From an uncultured Candidatus Binatia bacterium (lineage in GTDB: Bacteria > Desulfobacterota > Binatia > UBA9968 > JAJDTQ01): DNA of 64,000 nt. Numbering within the stretch: position 1 is the stretch's first letter; each line of letters starts with the position of its first letter. Shown here piece by piece: positions 43,245 to 52,775 of the stretch. The position numbers and the translations under genes are program-made. The notes under the pieces are model-generated. The model searched no databases. It was given only the letters and a program-made list of their open reading frames with translations, and had not been told where the DNA came from. The stretch spans positions 3,257,001 to 3,321,000 of the forward strand of contig OY282432.1 of the NCBI GenBank assembly GCA_958295985.1, written 5' to 3'.

Positions 43245-43649
43245 TCAGTCCTCGTAAGGGAGATGGGACTCGTCCGTGGCAGCCCATCCGGCGCGGCTGT
43301 TCCAGTAACGGTGGGCCGACGGCTGTTCGCCGGGCTCGTCATCGAGGCTACCCGCGGGAACGGTCATGCGCTGGCGGTCCCGGGTGGGTCGCGGCACCGG
43401 GCAGTTGCACTTGGTGCAGACGGCGATGGCAAAAGCCCGCGCCTCGGGCATGTCCCACCGGGAAACGACGTCCTCGCCGGAGATCCAGCGGAACTGCTCC
43501 GGCGGCACCGAGATATTGCTGGACTTCACACCGCCCGTGGCCTTCCGGCAACGCATGCAGTAGCAGTGGGTGAACCGGATGAACGGGGGGCTTATCTCGT
43601 AGCGGACGGCCTTGCAAAGACAACTGCCCTGTAGCATCGCATCTGCCAT
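43245..43649 (-). CDS. GFA family protein (glutathione-dependent formaldehyde-activating fold)
   Basis: A 134-residue zinc protein of the Mss4-like fold. The cysteine motifs are GSCLCKAVRYE, HCYCMRCRKATGG and CTKCNCPVPRP. Despite the family name most members have unknown substrates. The ATG at 43649 is chosen from two adjacent ATGs because GGAGG lies five bases upstream. It is followed four bases after its stop by the racemase-like gene, so the two are probably co-transcribed along with the amidohydrolase upstream. Confidence 0.85.
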   Translation of the reverse strand: MADAMLQGSCLCKAVRYEISPPFIRFTHCYCMRCRKATGGVKSSNISVPPEQFRWISGEDVVSRWDMPEARAFAIAVCTKCNCPVPRPTRDRQRMTVPAGSLDDEPGEQPSAHRYWNSRAGWAATDESHLPYED

Positions 43650-43667
43650 CATCTCCTCCGTAGCAGG

Positions 43668-44810
43668 TTAGAAGCCGTAGAGGCGCGCCGGGTTGCCCTC
43701 GAGGATCGCTTTCTTCCCCGCTTCGCCGACGTCGTCCCGCTCCAGCAGCGTCTTGGCGGCGAAGCGCTCCCGGTCCGAGTGGGGCATGTCGGAGCCGAAG
43801 ACGATCTGCCTCTCCCCTACCAGATCCATGACCTGTGGAAGCATGTTGTCCTCCACCTCCGCGCTCCAGTAGAGGTTACCGCGCTTGAGGTATTCGTTTG
43901 GCTCGGCAGCGGCGTTGATGGTGATCTGCGGATAGAGGTTGGCCAGCCTCTGGGCGTGAGGGAAGCGGTGGTTCAGGCGGTCGATGACGAAGGGAATCCA
44001 CAGGCAGCCCGCCTCCAGGAAGACCACCCTCAGCTTCGGGAACCGGTCCAGCATGCCGCCGGTCATGAAGGAGACGAACCCCATCAGCACCGGCATGAGG
44101 AACGCGGTCAGCCACGAGGGGTAAAGCTCGCTGTAGAGATTGTTCAACGACGGGCACGCCCACCCCACGTGCACACCCAGGGTCAGGTCCGTCTCCGCCA
44201 TGGCCTCGTAGAACGGCAGGAACATGGAGTTGTCGAGCATGTGATCGCCGGCGGTCCCCAGCACCATGATGGCCGAGGCCCCGAGGCTCTTGGCCTCGTA
44301 CACCCCTTGCACGGCCGCGGGCACGTCCTCCAGATTGACCACCCCCGCCCATTTGAGCCGCTCGCTGCCCGACAAACGGTCCCCCATCCAGCGATTGTAA
44401 GAGGAGCACAGGGCCGTCATGAGCGCGGGTTCGGAGGTCAGCGGATAGGCCAGAAAGAGCGTCGGATAGATGACCTGAACGTCGATGTCTTCAGCGTCGA
44501 GGGCTTCGAGACGGGCATTGAGGTCGGTCAACTCCTGGCTTTCCAGGCTGTCCAGGTTCCGCCCCTGGATCAGCGCACCGTGCCGGGTCGGCTTGCCGTC
44601 GACGCGGGCCGGCGTGCTGAAGTTGTTGCAGCCGAGGCCCGACCGCCGCGGGAAGACCTGCTCGCCGATCATCCAGTAGAACAGGCCCCCCGAGCCGACG
44701 ATGGCGGGCCGCCGGGACCGGAACGCCGGGTCCAGGTACTTGTCGTCAAAGGTCGCGGGGCATTCGTTCACGTGACCGTCTGCATCGATGACTCGCATGA
44801 CCGTACCCAT
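43668..44810 (-). CDS. Amidohydrolase_2 family protein
   Basis: A 380-residue TIM-barrel hydrolase or decarboxylase. VIDADGHVNEC at residues 7-17 replaces the DxHxH metal motif; LTLGVHVGWACPSLNNLY near residue 210 and FGSDMPHSDRERFA near residue 340 carry the other metal and catalytic residues. The start may be 44810 or the methionine five residues in (44798). It heads a minus-strand group with the GFA and racemase-like genes. Substrate unknown, probably a carboxylated or lactone compound. Confidence 0.83.
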   Translation of the reverse strand: MGTVMRVIDADGHVNECPATFDDKYLDPAFRSRRPAIVGSGGLFYWMIGEQVFPRRSGLGCNNFSTPARVDGKPTRHGALIQGRNLDSLESQELTDLNARLEALDAEDIDVQVIYPTLFLAYPLTSEPALMTALCSSYNRWMGDRLSGSERLKWAGVVNLEDVPAAVQGVYEAKSLGASAIMVLGTAGDHMLDNSMFLPFYEAMAETDLTLGVHVGWACPSLNNLYSELYPSWLTAFLMPVLMGFVSFMTGGMLDRFPKLRVVFLEAGCLWIPFVIDRLNHRFPHAQRLANLYPQITINAAAEPNEYLKRGNLYWSAEVEDNMLPQVMDLVGERQIVFGSDMPHSDRERFAAKTLLERDDVGEAGKKAILEGNPARLYGF

Positions 44811-44959
44811 TGCCGATTTCAGCTTTCAAGTCAAGCCGAAGCCGGAGACCGGTGGTACCACGCTTCGTAGACATTACTTCGGATACCGACTGCCTCTTTT
44901 CGGTGCAGCGGCATCGTGTTAGGTTCCGGGCCAGGCATCATCACCAGCGAGGAGGATCC

Positions 44960-45694
44960 ATGCAGCTCATCGAGCGCAGACTCAACAGTCAGGACCACGG
45001 CGTCGCCGGTTTCCTGGTCCATCCTCAACGGACGGAGCCCGGGCCGGCGTTGCTGCTCATCCACCCGAAATCCGGGCTCACGGACTACATCAAGATCGAG
45101 GCTCGCAAGTTCGCGGCCCTGGGCTACAGCACCTTTGCCGCCAACGTGTTCGAGCAGCTCGGATACCCCGCGGCCACGCACATCGAGACCGGCTCCGAGA
45201 TCCAGGCCAAGACCTCCGACGAGCAGTTCACCCAGGCGCTTACGGAAGGCTGGCGGTTCCTGCTCTCCCAGCCTCACGTGGACAACGGGCGGGTGGCGGT
45301 ATGCGGCTATTGCATGGGCGGGAGGATCGCCATCAACTTCGTGGCGGCAACGCCCGAGGTGCGGGCATTCGTGGGTTACTATCCCACGGTGCGAGACGAG
45401 CCCCCGACGGACATGAGGCCGGTCCCGCCCTGGGAGATGGCCAAGCGCATCCGCTGTCCTTCCATCAACCTCTACGGCGCGGACGACGTGGTCACGGACA
45501 TCCCGGTCCAGGACCGGATGATGTACGCGTTCCGGGAAAACGGCCAGCCGCTGGAATGGCACTTCTATCCGTTCGGCGGGCACGGCTTCGTGGACCCGGG
45601 CGCGGTGGGCTATCACGCCCATGCCGCCGATCTCGCCTGGCCCTCCGTGGTGGACTTCATGGAACGCGAGCTGCAGTGGGCTCCGGAGCCCTGA
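44960..45694 (+). CDS. Dienelactone hydrolase family protein
   Basis: A 244-residue alpha/beta-hydrolase. The nucleophile is the cysteine of VCGYCMGGRIAI near residue 115, the acid is in LYGADDVVTDIP near residue 175, and the histidine is in FGGHGFVDPG near residue 212. This gives the Cys-Asp-His triad of dienelactone hydrolases, which open lactones in chlorocatechol breakdown. GGAGGATCC precedes the start. It is divergent from the amidohydrolase gene with about 150 bases between. The substrate may be another lactone or ester. Confidence 0.87.
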   Translation: MQLIERRLNSQDHGVAGFLVHPQRTEPGPALLLIHPKSGLTDYIKIEARKFAALGYSTFAANVFEQLGYPAATHIETGSEIQAKTSDEQFTQALTEGWRFLLSQPHVDNGRVAVCGYCMGGRIAINFVAATPEVRAFVGYYPTVRDEPPTDMRPVPPWEMAKRIRCPSINLYGADDVVTDIPVQDRMMYAFRENGQPLEWHFYPFGGHGFVDPGAVGYHAHAADLAWPSVVDFMERELQWAPEP

Positions 45695-45840
45695 AACGCC
45701 ATATGGAGATCTCGTAGTCCAGGAAAGGCGCATTCGCCGCATCCAGGCATTCGTGAATCTTAGCTATTCGTGAAGCTTGGCATGACTGAATTCATCCATT
45801 ACTTTACTTTCGAGGAGCTCCGCAGCGTCGAGTTCCTTGC

Positions 45841-45861
45841 AACGCAGGTCATCCCTGCGTT
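45841..45861. repeat. Perfect hairpin between dienelactone hydrolase and flavoprotein genes
   Basis: AACGCAGG and CCTGCGTT are perfect eight-base arms with a five-base loop (TCATC). It could end the upstream transcript or sit in the leader of the next gene, whose start is about 40 bases further on. Confidence 0.4.
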
Positions 45862-45903
45862 CCGGTAGCCGGAGGATCGACTTCGTTCAAGGGAGAAGAC
45901 GCA

Positions 45904-47646
45904 ATGGCGCACAGTGAAGGATCAACGGGATTGCCGTCGGAGCCGGACCTTGCCGCGGACGTGGTCATCATCGGATCGGGAGCCACCGGCCTGCCCGCGG
46001 CCATTGCCGCGGCCGACGCCGGGGCTTCCGTGCTCGTGGTCGAAACCAACTACGACGTGGGTGGACACGCCATCCTGAGCGGCGGCAACGTGCCGCTGGG
46101 AGGCGGCACCAGCGCCCAGCGGAAGTACGGCATCGAAGACTCGCCGGACATGGTGTTCTACGACCTCACGGACTGGTCCGTGGTGCAGGTCAACGGCTCG
46201 CCGGACTACCGCTACAGCGACCGCGCCGTGATCCGTGCGTTCGCCGACCATTGTGCGGAAACGTATGAGTTTCTGCTGGCCAACGGCGTGGAATTCAAGG
46301 AGATTCCTCCCGACAGCAGCGGCGCCCATTCAACCGGAAACTCGGCGCCGCGGGAAAATCACGCGTTTTGGACCCACGGCGCCGGCTTGGCCAGCCCCAA
46401 CGGCAGGCCCGGCACCGGATTCGTGCGATCGTTGGAGGCCGGCGCCCGCGAAAAGGGAGTGAAATTCCTGCTCAACTACAAGATGACCGGGATCATCCGG
46501 GAGGGCTCGGCGGACGACGGGAACGGCCGCGTCCTGGGCATCACCGCGAAATACACCCCCACCGTGCTGCCCGGCAACACGACGCCGCTGCAGAGCTATC
46601 GGTCCAAAGGCAACCTGAACCGCACCGAAGCCAACCTGACCATCCGCGCGGGCAAGGCCGTCATCATCGGCACCGGCGGCAGCACCAGCAACGTGAACTT
46701 CCGGCGCATGTTCGACCCCCGACTCACCGACGTCTACCAGGTCGCGGGAGAGCCCTACACGTTTCAGGACGCCAGCGGCGAGCTGGCCGCCATGGCCATC
46801 GGCGCCTCCCTCTGGGGTCTGGCCAACCAGACCCTCGAGAACGGCGACAACATCCGGGTGCAGCGGGCACTGGGCACCCGCTACAACTACTTCCCGTGGG
46901 ACCTGAACAGCCCGATCTTTCCCCTGGTCCGGGCCGCGGGCCTCGCCGTAAAGGACTGGCACGACCTGATCCTGGTCAACCAGGTGGGCCAGCGGTTCTA
47001 CGACGAAACCAAGGGGGACTACCCCGGCGGCAACAAACACAAGGACATCGACCCGTACACGCCCGGCGACCACCGCAACGCCCACATCGAATACGACCCC
47101 CACGGCTCCAACTTCTTCAACGCCGCGGTGGCCATGAACGCGGGCTCCAAGGGACCGGACTACTCAGGCGGGCCGGTATGGGCCATCTTCGACTCCGACG
47201 CGGTCGCCCGGGAGGGCTGGAAGGTCACCCCGCCCCACGTCGATACGGACGGCTATTTCTTCACCGGAGACACCCTCGCGGAACTCGCTGCCGCCATCGA
47301 GAACCCCTGGCAGGCCGTACCCATGACGGGAGCAGCCCTGGAGGCCACGGTGCGCCGCTACAACTCGTTCGTGGACTCCGGCGCCGACGAGGACTTCGGC
47401 AAGCCGGCCCCCAAGCACAAGATCCAGACGCCGCCGTTCCACGCCGCCTGGGGCACCCCCCTGGTCCACGACAGCCGCGCTGGCCTCCGCATCAACGAGA
47501 AGTGCCAGGTGCTGGACATGGACGGCCGGGTCATCCCCGGCCTCTACTGCGGCGGCGAGTCCGCCGGCGGCTTCAACCAGCACGGCATGGGACGCTGCGC
47601 GGTACAGGGATACATCGCCGGCAAACAGGCGGCAGCGGAGCGGTGA
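45904..47646 (+). CDS. FAD-binding dehydrogenase (fumarate reductase/3-ketosteroid dehydrogenase-like)
   Basis: A 580-residue flavoprotein of the FAD-binding_2 family. The dinucleotide motif is VVIIGSGATGLPAAIAAADAGASVLVVE (residues 20-47), followed by GGHAILSGGN. AVIIGTGGSTSNVNFRRMF near residue 255 and GLYCGGESAGGFNQHGMGRCAVQGYIAG at the C-terminus complete the flavin site. The family removes or adds hydrogens across carbon-carbon bonds, as in fumarate reductase, 3-ketosteroid-1-dehydrogenase and tricarballylate dehydrogenase. No heme or signal sequence is present, so electrons must go to a soluble acceptor. Substrate unknown. Confidence 0.85.
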   Translation: MAHSEGSTGLPSEPDLAADVVIIGSGATGLPAAIAAADAGASVLVVETNYDVGGHAILSGGNVPLGGGTSAQRKYGIEDSPDMVFYDLTDWSVVQVNGSPDYRYSDRAVIRAFADHCAETYEFLLANGVEFKEIPPDSSGAHSTGNSAPRENHAFWTHGAGLASPNGRPGTGFVRSLEAGAREKGVKFLLNYKMTGIIREGSADDGNGRVLGITAKYTPTVLPGNTTPLQSYRSKGNLNRTEANLTIRAGKAVIIGTGGSTSNVNFRRMFDPRLTDVYQVAGEPYTFQDASGELAAMAIGASLWGLANQTLENGDNIRVQRALGTRYNYFPWDLNSPIFPLVRAAGLAVKDWHDLILVNQVGQRFYDETKGDYPGGNKHKDIDPYTPGDHRNAHIEYDPHGSNFFNAAVAMNAGSKGPDYSGGPVWAIFDSDAVAREGWKVTPPHVDTDGYFFTGDTLAELAAAIENPWQAVPMTGAALEATVRRYNSFVDSGADEDFGKPAPKHKIQTPPFHAAWGTPLVHDSRAGLRINEKCQVLDMDGRVIPGLYCGGESAGGFNQHGMGRCAVQGYIAGKQAAAER

Positions 47647-47673
47647 AGCTGCCCGTCGGTGCTTGGGACCAAC

Positions 47674-47691
47674 GCCCGCGGAAACGCGGGC
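47674..47691 (+). terminator. GC-rich hairpin after the flavoprotein gene
   Basis: GCCCGCG and CGCGGGC are perfect seven-base arms with a GAAA tetraloop, 28 bases after the stop. There is no strong T tract, so termination is plausible but not certain. Confidence 0.45.
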
Positions 47692-47891
47692 ACAGGCAAT
47701 TTGTACGGCCTGAATTCATTCCTTCTTGTCTTGCTCCCAGCGACTGTATAGGGTTACAGTAAGACTAACCAAAAAGAACTGCTCGACTAGGCAACCAGGA
47801 ATCCCAGAGGGTTGCGCTAACAGGTTAGGCAGTTCTTGCGGCAATATGAAGCGGAACTGAACGATGAAGGACAGAAACAGGAGGAACCGCC

Positions 47892-49025
47892 ATGGAAGAC
47901 GCTATCATCTCGGCAGACTCGCACGTCATCGAGGTCCCGGATCTCTGGGAGAAGGGGTTGCCGTCGCCCCTGCGGGACCGGGCGCCCAAGGCCTATTTCG
48001 ACGAGGGACGGGACGCCTGGATGTTCGGATCGCCGGACGTGCCGGCCCAGGCCGTGGGCGGGCTGTTCATGGCGGGTCAGCAGCCGGAAAACGTGGAGAA
48101 GTACCGCCGGGCGGGCTTCTCGGTGGCGCGTCCCGGTGGCTGGGACCCGCTGGAGCGTATCAAGGACATGGCCCAGGACGGCGTGTCGGGTGAGGTCCTG
48201 TACCCCAGCCTGGGACTCGGATTCTTCTGCGTCGACGACCCCGCGTTCCAGGAAGCGCTGTTCCGGACCTACAACGACTGGCTCATCGAATACTGCCACG
48301 GTGCGCCGGACCGGCTGTTCGGCGTCGCCCTGATCTCCGCCTTCGACATCGACCACGCCGTCGCCGAGATGGAACGCTGCAAGCGGGAAGGAATGGTCGG
48401 CACCCTGATCTGGCAGGTGCCCCACAAGGACCTGCCGTTCACCTCGGACCACTACGAGCGCTTCTGGGCCGCCTCCCAGGAAATGGACATGCCCGTGCAC
48501 CTGCACATCCTCACGGGGTTCGGCGACAGCGTGCACCGCCAGACCGCCCGCGGCATGAAGCGCTACCGCATCGGCGTGGAGCAGACCCGGGAGATCGAGG
48601 ACGCGTTGTTCGACATCATCTTCTCCGGCGTACTCGAGCGGTATCCCAAGCTCAAGATCGTGTCGGTGGAGAACGAGATCGGCTGGATCCCCTTCTGGCT
48701 CGGCCAGTGCGACAAAAACTTTCGCCGCCATCGCCACGCGCAGCCCCTGCCCATCGACAAGGCGCCCAGCGAATACTTTGCCCGTCAGGTCTACGCCACC
48801 TTCTTCAACGACCACATCGGCGGGCGGCTGTTTGGCTGGTGGGGCGCGGACAACTGCATGTGGTCCAACGACTACCCGCACCAGAACTCGACGTGGCCCC
48901 ACTCGCAAGACGTCATCGCCCGGGACCTGGGCAGCCTCGACTCGGGCGACCGCGCGAAGCTGCTCAACGCCAACGTCGCGAGGCTGTACAACCTGAGTGT
49001 GTCGCCGCTGATGAACGCGGCCTGA
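47892..49025 (+). CDS. Amidohydrolase_2 family protein
   Basis: A 377-residue TIM-barrel hydrolase or decarboxylase. ISADSHVIEVPDLWE (residues 6-20) is the N-terminal metal site, MPVHLHILTGFGDSV near residue 200 a further metal histidine, and WSNDYPHQNSTWPHS near residue 325 the aspartate and histidines. The ending ARLYNL is common to this family. CAGGAGG lies close upstream of the start. It is a separate lineage from the two other amidohydrolases here. Substrate unknown. Confidence 0.85.
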   Translation: MEDAIISADSHVIEVPDLWEKGLPSPLRDRAPKAYFDEGRDAWMFGSPDVPAQAVGGLFMAGQQPENVEKYRRAGFSVARPGGWDPLERIKDMAQDGVSGEVLYPSLGLGFFCVDDPAFQEALFRTYNDWLIEYCHGAPDRLFGVALISAFDIDHAVAEMERCKREGMVGTLIWQVPHKDLPFTSDHYERFWAASQEMDMPVHLHILTGFGDSVHRQTARGMKRYRIGVEQTREIEDALFDIIFSGVLERYPKLKIVSVENEIGWIPFWLGQCDKNFRRHRHAQPLPIDKAPSEYFARQVYATFFNDHIGGRLFGWWGADNCMWSNDYPHQNSTWPHSQDVIARDLGSLDSGDRAKLLNANVARLYNLSVSPLMNAA

Positions 49026-49097
49026 GTGCTATGCCCGGGGACCGACCGACGGTCCGGAGTGCGGGTCCTTAAGCAATTTCAGGAGATGGAGAATCAT

Positions 49098-50723
49098 ATG
49101 GAAGTCAAGGTCAATACCGAGCAGACTGTTGGGGACTTGATTGAGTATCGGAAGAACAACTTCCTGCAAGTGAACCACGAGTACCAGCGCGGATTGCGCT
49201 GGACGGATATACAAAAGCGTTTGTTCATAGATTCGATCTTTCGTGGCTATTCGATACCTGCGTTCTACTTACACAAGGTAGAGAACTCCGCTGGAGGTCA
49301 CACCAACACCTACTTCGACATCGTCGACGGACAACAGAGAATCGACGCGATCTTCAGCTTTAGCGAGGGTTCCTTTCCCCTTCTCAACCCGTCATCTGAT
49401 AAGGATTTTCGGTTTCCAAATTTCGTTAAGGATAACGCTTGTCCGTGGGGAGGTAAACGTTACGAAGAACTCACAGACGAACTGAAGGACTCTCTGGCGT
49501 CGCACTCCGTGGTGATCTATGAGATCACCACGGACAACGAAAACGAGATCAGGGATCTGTTCATCCGTCTGCAAAGCGGAACACCACTGACTCCTCAGGA
49601 CAAGAGAGATTCTTGGCCCGGTAACTTCACCGAGTTTGTGTTAAAGGTCGGCGGAAAGACCGCTGTGGACAAGTGGTATGGCTACCCATTGTTCAAAGAA
49701 GTGTCCAAGGTGAACAACGAAAGTGGCCGACGGACCCTCGTGGCGCAGGTATTCATGTTGTACTCCGCTGTGAGGAACAGAAAGGAGTTCTGTGATCTCA
49801 AGTCATCAAGACTGGACCAGTTCTACCACGAAAACGTAAGCTTCAACGACAAGTCGAAGGACACACTGAGGTTCGAGAAGCTCTGTGATGTGCTGTACCA
49901 GGCATTCTCCGGCAAACCGAAGGTTCCAGGCCACCATCTCATCCATCTTTTCCTGCTAGTGGACGCATTAACGGAGGAGTATGTTGATACGTGGCGCCCC
50001 AAGTTGGCGACATCTTTACATGAGTTTGAACGTAGATGCCATGAAGCGTCCAAGGCTGCCAATAAGAGCGCGCCGGACAACGAATACGAACGATACTGGG
50101 AGCAATACGCTCGATGGACGAGGACAAACTCCGATATCGCGAGGACCATACAACGCAGACATGCTTTCTTCGCAACAGAGATGGTTCAGCTTTTGGGGCC
50201 CCTGAAGCAGCTCGATTCAAGGCGGTCTTTCAGCGAATTCGATAGACAAATTATCTTCTTCCGAGACGGCGAACAGTGCCAGTGGTGCCGAATGCATTCT
50301 AACGACCACAAAGTCAAGTGGGAGGATAGCGAGGTACACCATATTGTGCCACACGCGAAAGGCGGTCCAACGAGTACCGGTAATGCCGCCTTGGTCCACC
50401 GCGATCACCATCCGAAAACGCAATCCGATGTTGATACATTCCGTACTTGGTGGGAGGAACACCCACCAATAAAAGTGGGTGCAAGCCCCGGACTTCCACC
50501 CGACGGGACCCAAGCTCGGTTTGAGTACAAAAATAAGATTTTCTCCGGTGTCATTGAAGATGGCAGACTTGTTCTGACCGATGACCGAGGCTCTTTCAAG
50601 TCGTTTTCTACCGCGTCAGAAGCCCTCACTAACACTTCGCGTAACGGATGGCGAGATTGGCAGTTGCAGCTTCCAGGGTCAAAGGACTGGACATTGGCAG
50701 AAGACTGGCGGAGTAAGCCGTGA
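49098..50723 (+). CDS. DUF262-HNH nuclease with RAMA-like C-terminal domain (candidate modification-dependent restriction enzyme)
   Basis: A 541-residue protein in three parts. Residues 1 to about 200 are a DUF262 (ParB-like) domain: NHEYQRGLRWTDIQKRLFIDSIFRGYSIPAFY, then DIVDGQQRIDAIFSF, the QR and DGQQR motifs for NTP hydrolysis. About residues 385-455 form an HNH nuclease: CQWCRMHS with VHHIVPHAKGG and NAALVHRDHH. The last about 80 residues (RFEYKNKIFSGVIEDGRLVL, FSTASEALT, NGWRDWQL) resemble RAMA domains, proposed readers of modified DNA. The layout is like GmrSD/SspE/BrxU-type defence proteins but with an HNH and RAMA-like tail. GGAG six bases upstream supports 49098; an ATG at 49086 is possible. 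GC content is visibly lower than around it. Confidence 0.8.
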   Translation: MEVKVNTEQTVGDLIEYRKNNFLQVNHEYQRGLRWTDIQKRLFIDSIFRGYSIPAFYLHKVENSAGGHTNTYFDIVDGQQRIDAIFSFSEGSFPLLNPSSDKDFRFPNFVKDNACPWGGKRYEELTDELKDSLASHSVVIYEITTDNENEIRDLFIRLQSGTPLTPQDKRDSWPGNFTEFVLKVGGKTAVDKWYGYPLFKEVSKVNNESGRRTLVAQVFMLYSAVRNRKEFCDLKSSRLDQFYHENVSFNDKSKDTLRFEKLCDVLYQAFSGKPKVPGHHLIHLFLLVDALTEEYVDTWRPKLATSLHEFERRCHEASKAANKSAPDNEYERYWEQYARWTRTNSDIARTIQRRHAFFATEMVQLLGPLKQLDSRRSFSEFDRQIIFFRDGEQCQWCRMHSNDHKVKWEDSEVHHIVPHAKGGPTSTGNAALVHRDHHPKTQSDVDTFRTWWEEHPPIKVGASPGLPPDGTQARFEYKNKIFSGVIEDGRLVLTDDRGSFKSFSTASEALTNTSRNGWRDWQLQLPGSKDWTLAEDWRSKP

Positions 50724-50891
50724 AACCACGGTCCAACGTCACCCACTCACAATCGTATTCAATCATGAGAGCTCGTCGTCGATATCGATGGTCGTTCGCA
50801 TGTGGGATGACGCATCAACGGCATGGTTTTCCTGCAATTGAAGTCCGGCGTCCACACCAAAACCCGAAAGAGCCCGATAAGGGAAACCACC

Positions 50892-52325
50892 TCATGGTCT
50901 GCTCCAGGCGCTGATCTCCGCCACCAGCGACGCCCACCTTTTCTCCAGCGCCTGCTTCTCCACCGGCGAGAAGACGTTGGGCTCCGGAAACGAATCCCTC
51001 CAGTGGAAGGGCTTGCAGGCGTCGATGAGCACCCGGCCCATGGTGAAATCGCCGGAATGTTTCTGCTCCGGGGTCAACCGGGGATCCAGGTCGCTGGTCC
51101 AGGCGTCGTGCAGGAGGTTGACGGAGGTGGCGGGATTGGTCCGGGTGCACATGGCCCACAGCACGTCCTTGAGGTCCGACGGATCGACGTCTTCGTCCAC
51201 TGCCACGAAGTAGCCGAACATGCTTCCGGCCGCGGCGATGCCGTTGGCGGTTATCAGGGCCTGCCTCGCGTGCCCCGCATACCTTTGCCGCAGGGCGATG
51301 ACCAGCATGAGGCCGTGGCAATGACCCCAGACTCCGGTGACGTCGGTGATGCCCGCACGCTCCAGATGATCCCATGCCCGGGCGGCGCTGTCGGGAAGGT
51401 CGCTGCCGAAGGAAAGCATCGGGCGCAGGGGCTGGTGGCCGAAGACGATGGGATCGTCCCGGTGAAAGATCTCCTTGATCCGTACCACGCACTCCGGGCC
51501 GCTGTGGGAGTAGTAGCCCGGCCATTCCCCGAAGGGCCCCTCCTGAGCGGTTTCCTCGTCCGGGGACGGGATCTCTCCCTCCACCAGGATCTCCGACTCC
51601 GCGGGCACCGGAAGGCCGCTCAGCGGCGCCTTGACGACCTGGACCGGCGCACCGTGCAGCGCCCCGGCCTGCTCGTACTTGAGGCGGCTGGTGGAGGCCA
51701 TGAGGGTGAGCGGCGCGCAGCCCAGGACCACGGCTACGGGACAAGCCTGTCCCTTGGCCCAATACTTCTCCCCGATGATGCGGCCGCGCTTGTGCTTGAT
51801 GATCCACAAGCTCAGGCGGTCCCTGTCCTTGACGCAGGCACGGTAGGTGCCGAAGTTGATCCAGCCGGTCTCCGGGTCTCGCATGATGACGAGATCGCCG
51901 GTGCCGATATAGTTTCCGCCATCCCCGGAATGCCATTTGGGCGCCGGAAACTTCCGTATGTCCACGTCCTCGCCCGCCAGACGGTGCGCCAGGACGGGAC
52001 CGTCCGCCACTTCCTCGGGCTTGGCCGGGACCTGGCGCGCGCGCAACTCCCGCAGACGCCGGACGAGCTCGACGGGATGGACATCCGGGGATATCCCCAG
52101 GGCCAGGGCGTAGCGGCGACGGCTGTGGCGATAGACGTTGCTGGCGACGCGAAACCCCGCGGGAAAGCCGGCAAACCCGTCGAACAGCAACAACGGGCCG
52201 TCCCTTTGCGCGGACGTCTCCGACAGCGCTCCCACGTCGGTGTCGAGGTCTGCGCCGTGAACGTCCTTGACGTCCCCCGCGGCCCGGGCCGCGGCAATGA
52301 AACCTCCCAGAGAGGCATGGCTCAT
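50892..52325 (-). CDS. UbiD-family decarboxylase
   Basis: A 477-residue prenylated-FMN-dependent decarboxylase (or carboxylase) of the UbiD family. The family features are GFRVASNVYR near residue 60, KWHSGDGGNYIGTGDLVIMRDPETGWINFGTYR near residue 130, GQACPVAVVLG and the active-site EGPFGEWPGYY near residue 265. It acts on aromatic or alpha,beta-unsaturated acids. No ubiX gene is in the window. The start at 52325 (MSHASLGG) fits the family; the longer frame would overlap the HigA end. A second, diverged UbiD lies at 58667-60106. Confidence 0.87.
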   Translation of the reverse strand: MSHASLGGFIAAARAAGDVKDVHGADLDTDVGALSETSAQRDGPLLLFDGFAGFPAGFRVASNVYRHSRRRYALALGISPDVHPVELVRRLRELRARQVPAKPEEVADGPVLAHRLAGEDVDIRKFPAPKWHSGDGGNYIGTGDLVIMRDPETGWINFGTYRACVKDRDRLSLWIIKHKRGRIIGEKYWAKGQACPVAVVLGCAPLTLMASTSRLKYEQAGALHGAPVQVVKAPLSGLPVPAESEILVEGEIPSPDEETAQEGPFGEWPGYYSHSGPECVVRIKEIFHRDDPIVFGHQPLRPMLSFGSDLPDSAARAWDHLERAGITDVTGVWGHCHGLMLVIALRQRYAGHARQALITANGIAAAGSMFGYFVAVDEDVDPSDLKDVLWAMCTRTNPATSVNLLHDAWTSDLDPRLTPEQKHSGDFTMGRVLIDACKPFHWRDSFPEPNVFSPVEKQALEKRWASLVAEISAWSRP

Positions 52326-52384
52326 GTGGATTCCCCCGTTATCGGGATTTTTACGAACACCGGGAAGCCGTGCGCGCCGGCTTG

Positions 52385-52765
52385 TCAACCCACAAGCTGC
52401 GTCGCCTCGGGGTCGGCCTTGATCAATGACTCCGCAGGTATGCCGAGCCCCTTGTGCAAACGCCGGATCATCTTGAGGCTCAGCGGGCGCTTGCGGTTCA
52501 ACACCTCGTAAACCCGGCTGCGACCGCCGATATAGGGAACCAGATCTTTCGCCACAAGCCCGTTCTGTTCCATGTGGTAGTGAATGGCGGCGACGGGGTC
52601 GGGCAGATCAAGAGGATAATGTTGTGCCTCCCAGGCCTCGACCAGCGTCACAAGAACATCCAGGCGGTCGCCTTTCGGCGTGTTGCGCTTGGCCGTCATC
52701 AGGCCTTCGATCTCCTTGAGTGTACGGTGGTAGTCTCGTTTGGTCTTGATCGGTACGATTTCCAT
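52385..52765 (-). CDS. higA: HigA-type antitoxin (helix-turn-helix)
   Basis: A 126-residue antitoxin of the COG5499 type. The N-terminal part is IKTKRDYHRTLKEIEGLM, the acidic middle is DPVAAIHYHMEQNGLVAKDLVPYIG, and the C-terminal helix-turn-helix is GGRSRVYEVLNRKRPLSLKMIRRLHKGLGIP. It begins ten bases after the HigB stop on the same strand. It is expected to bind HigB and repress its own promoter. The ATG at 52765 matches the usual family start. Confidence 0.88.
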   Translation of the reverse strand: MEIVPIKTKRDYHRTLKEIEGLMTAKRNTPKGDRLDVLVTLVEAWEAQHYPLDLPDPVAAIHYHMEQNGLVAKDLVPYIGGRSRVYEVLNRKRPLSLKMIRRLHKGLGIPAESLIKADPEATQLVG

Positions 52766-52775
52766 GGCTCTGCCC

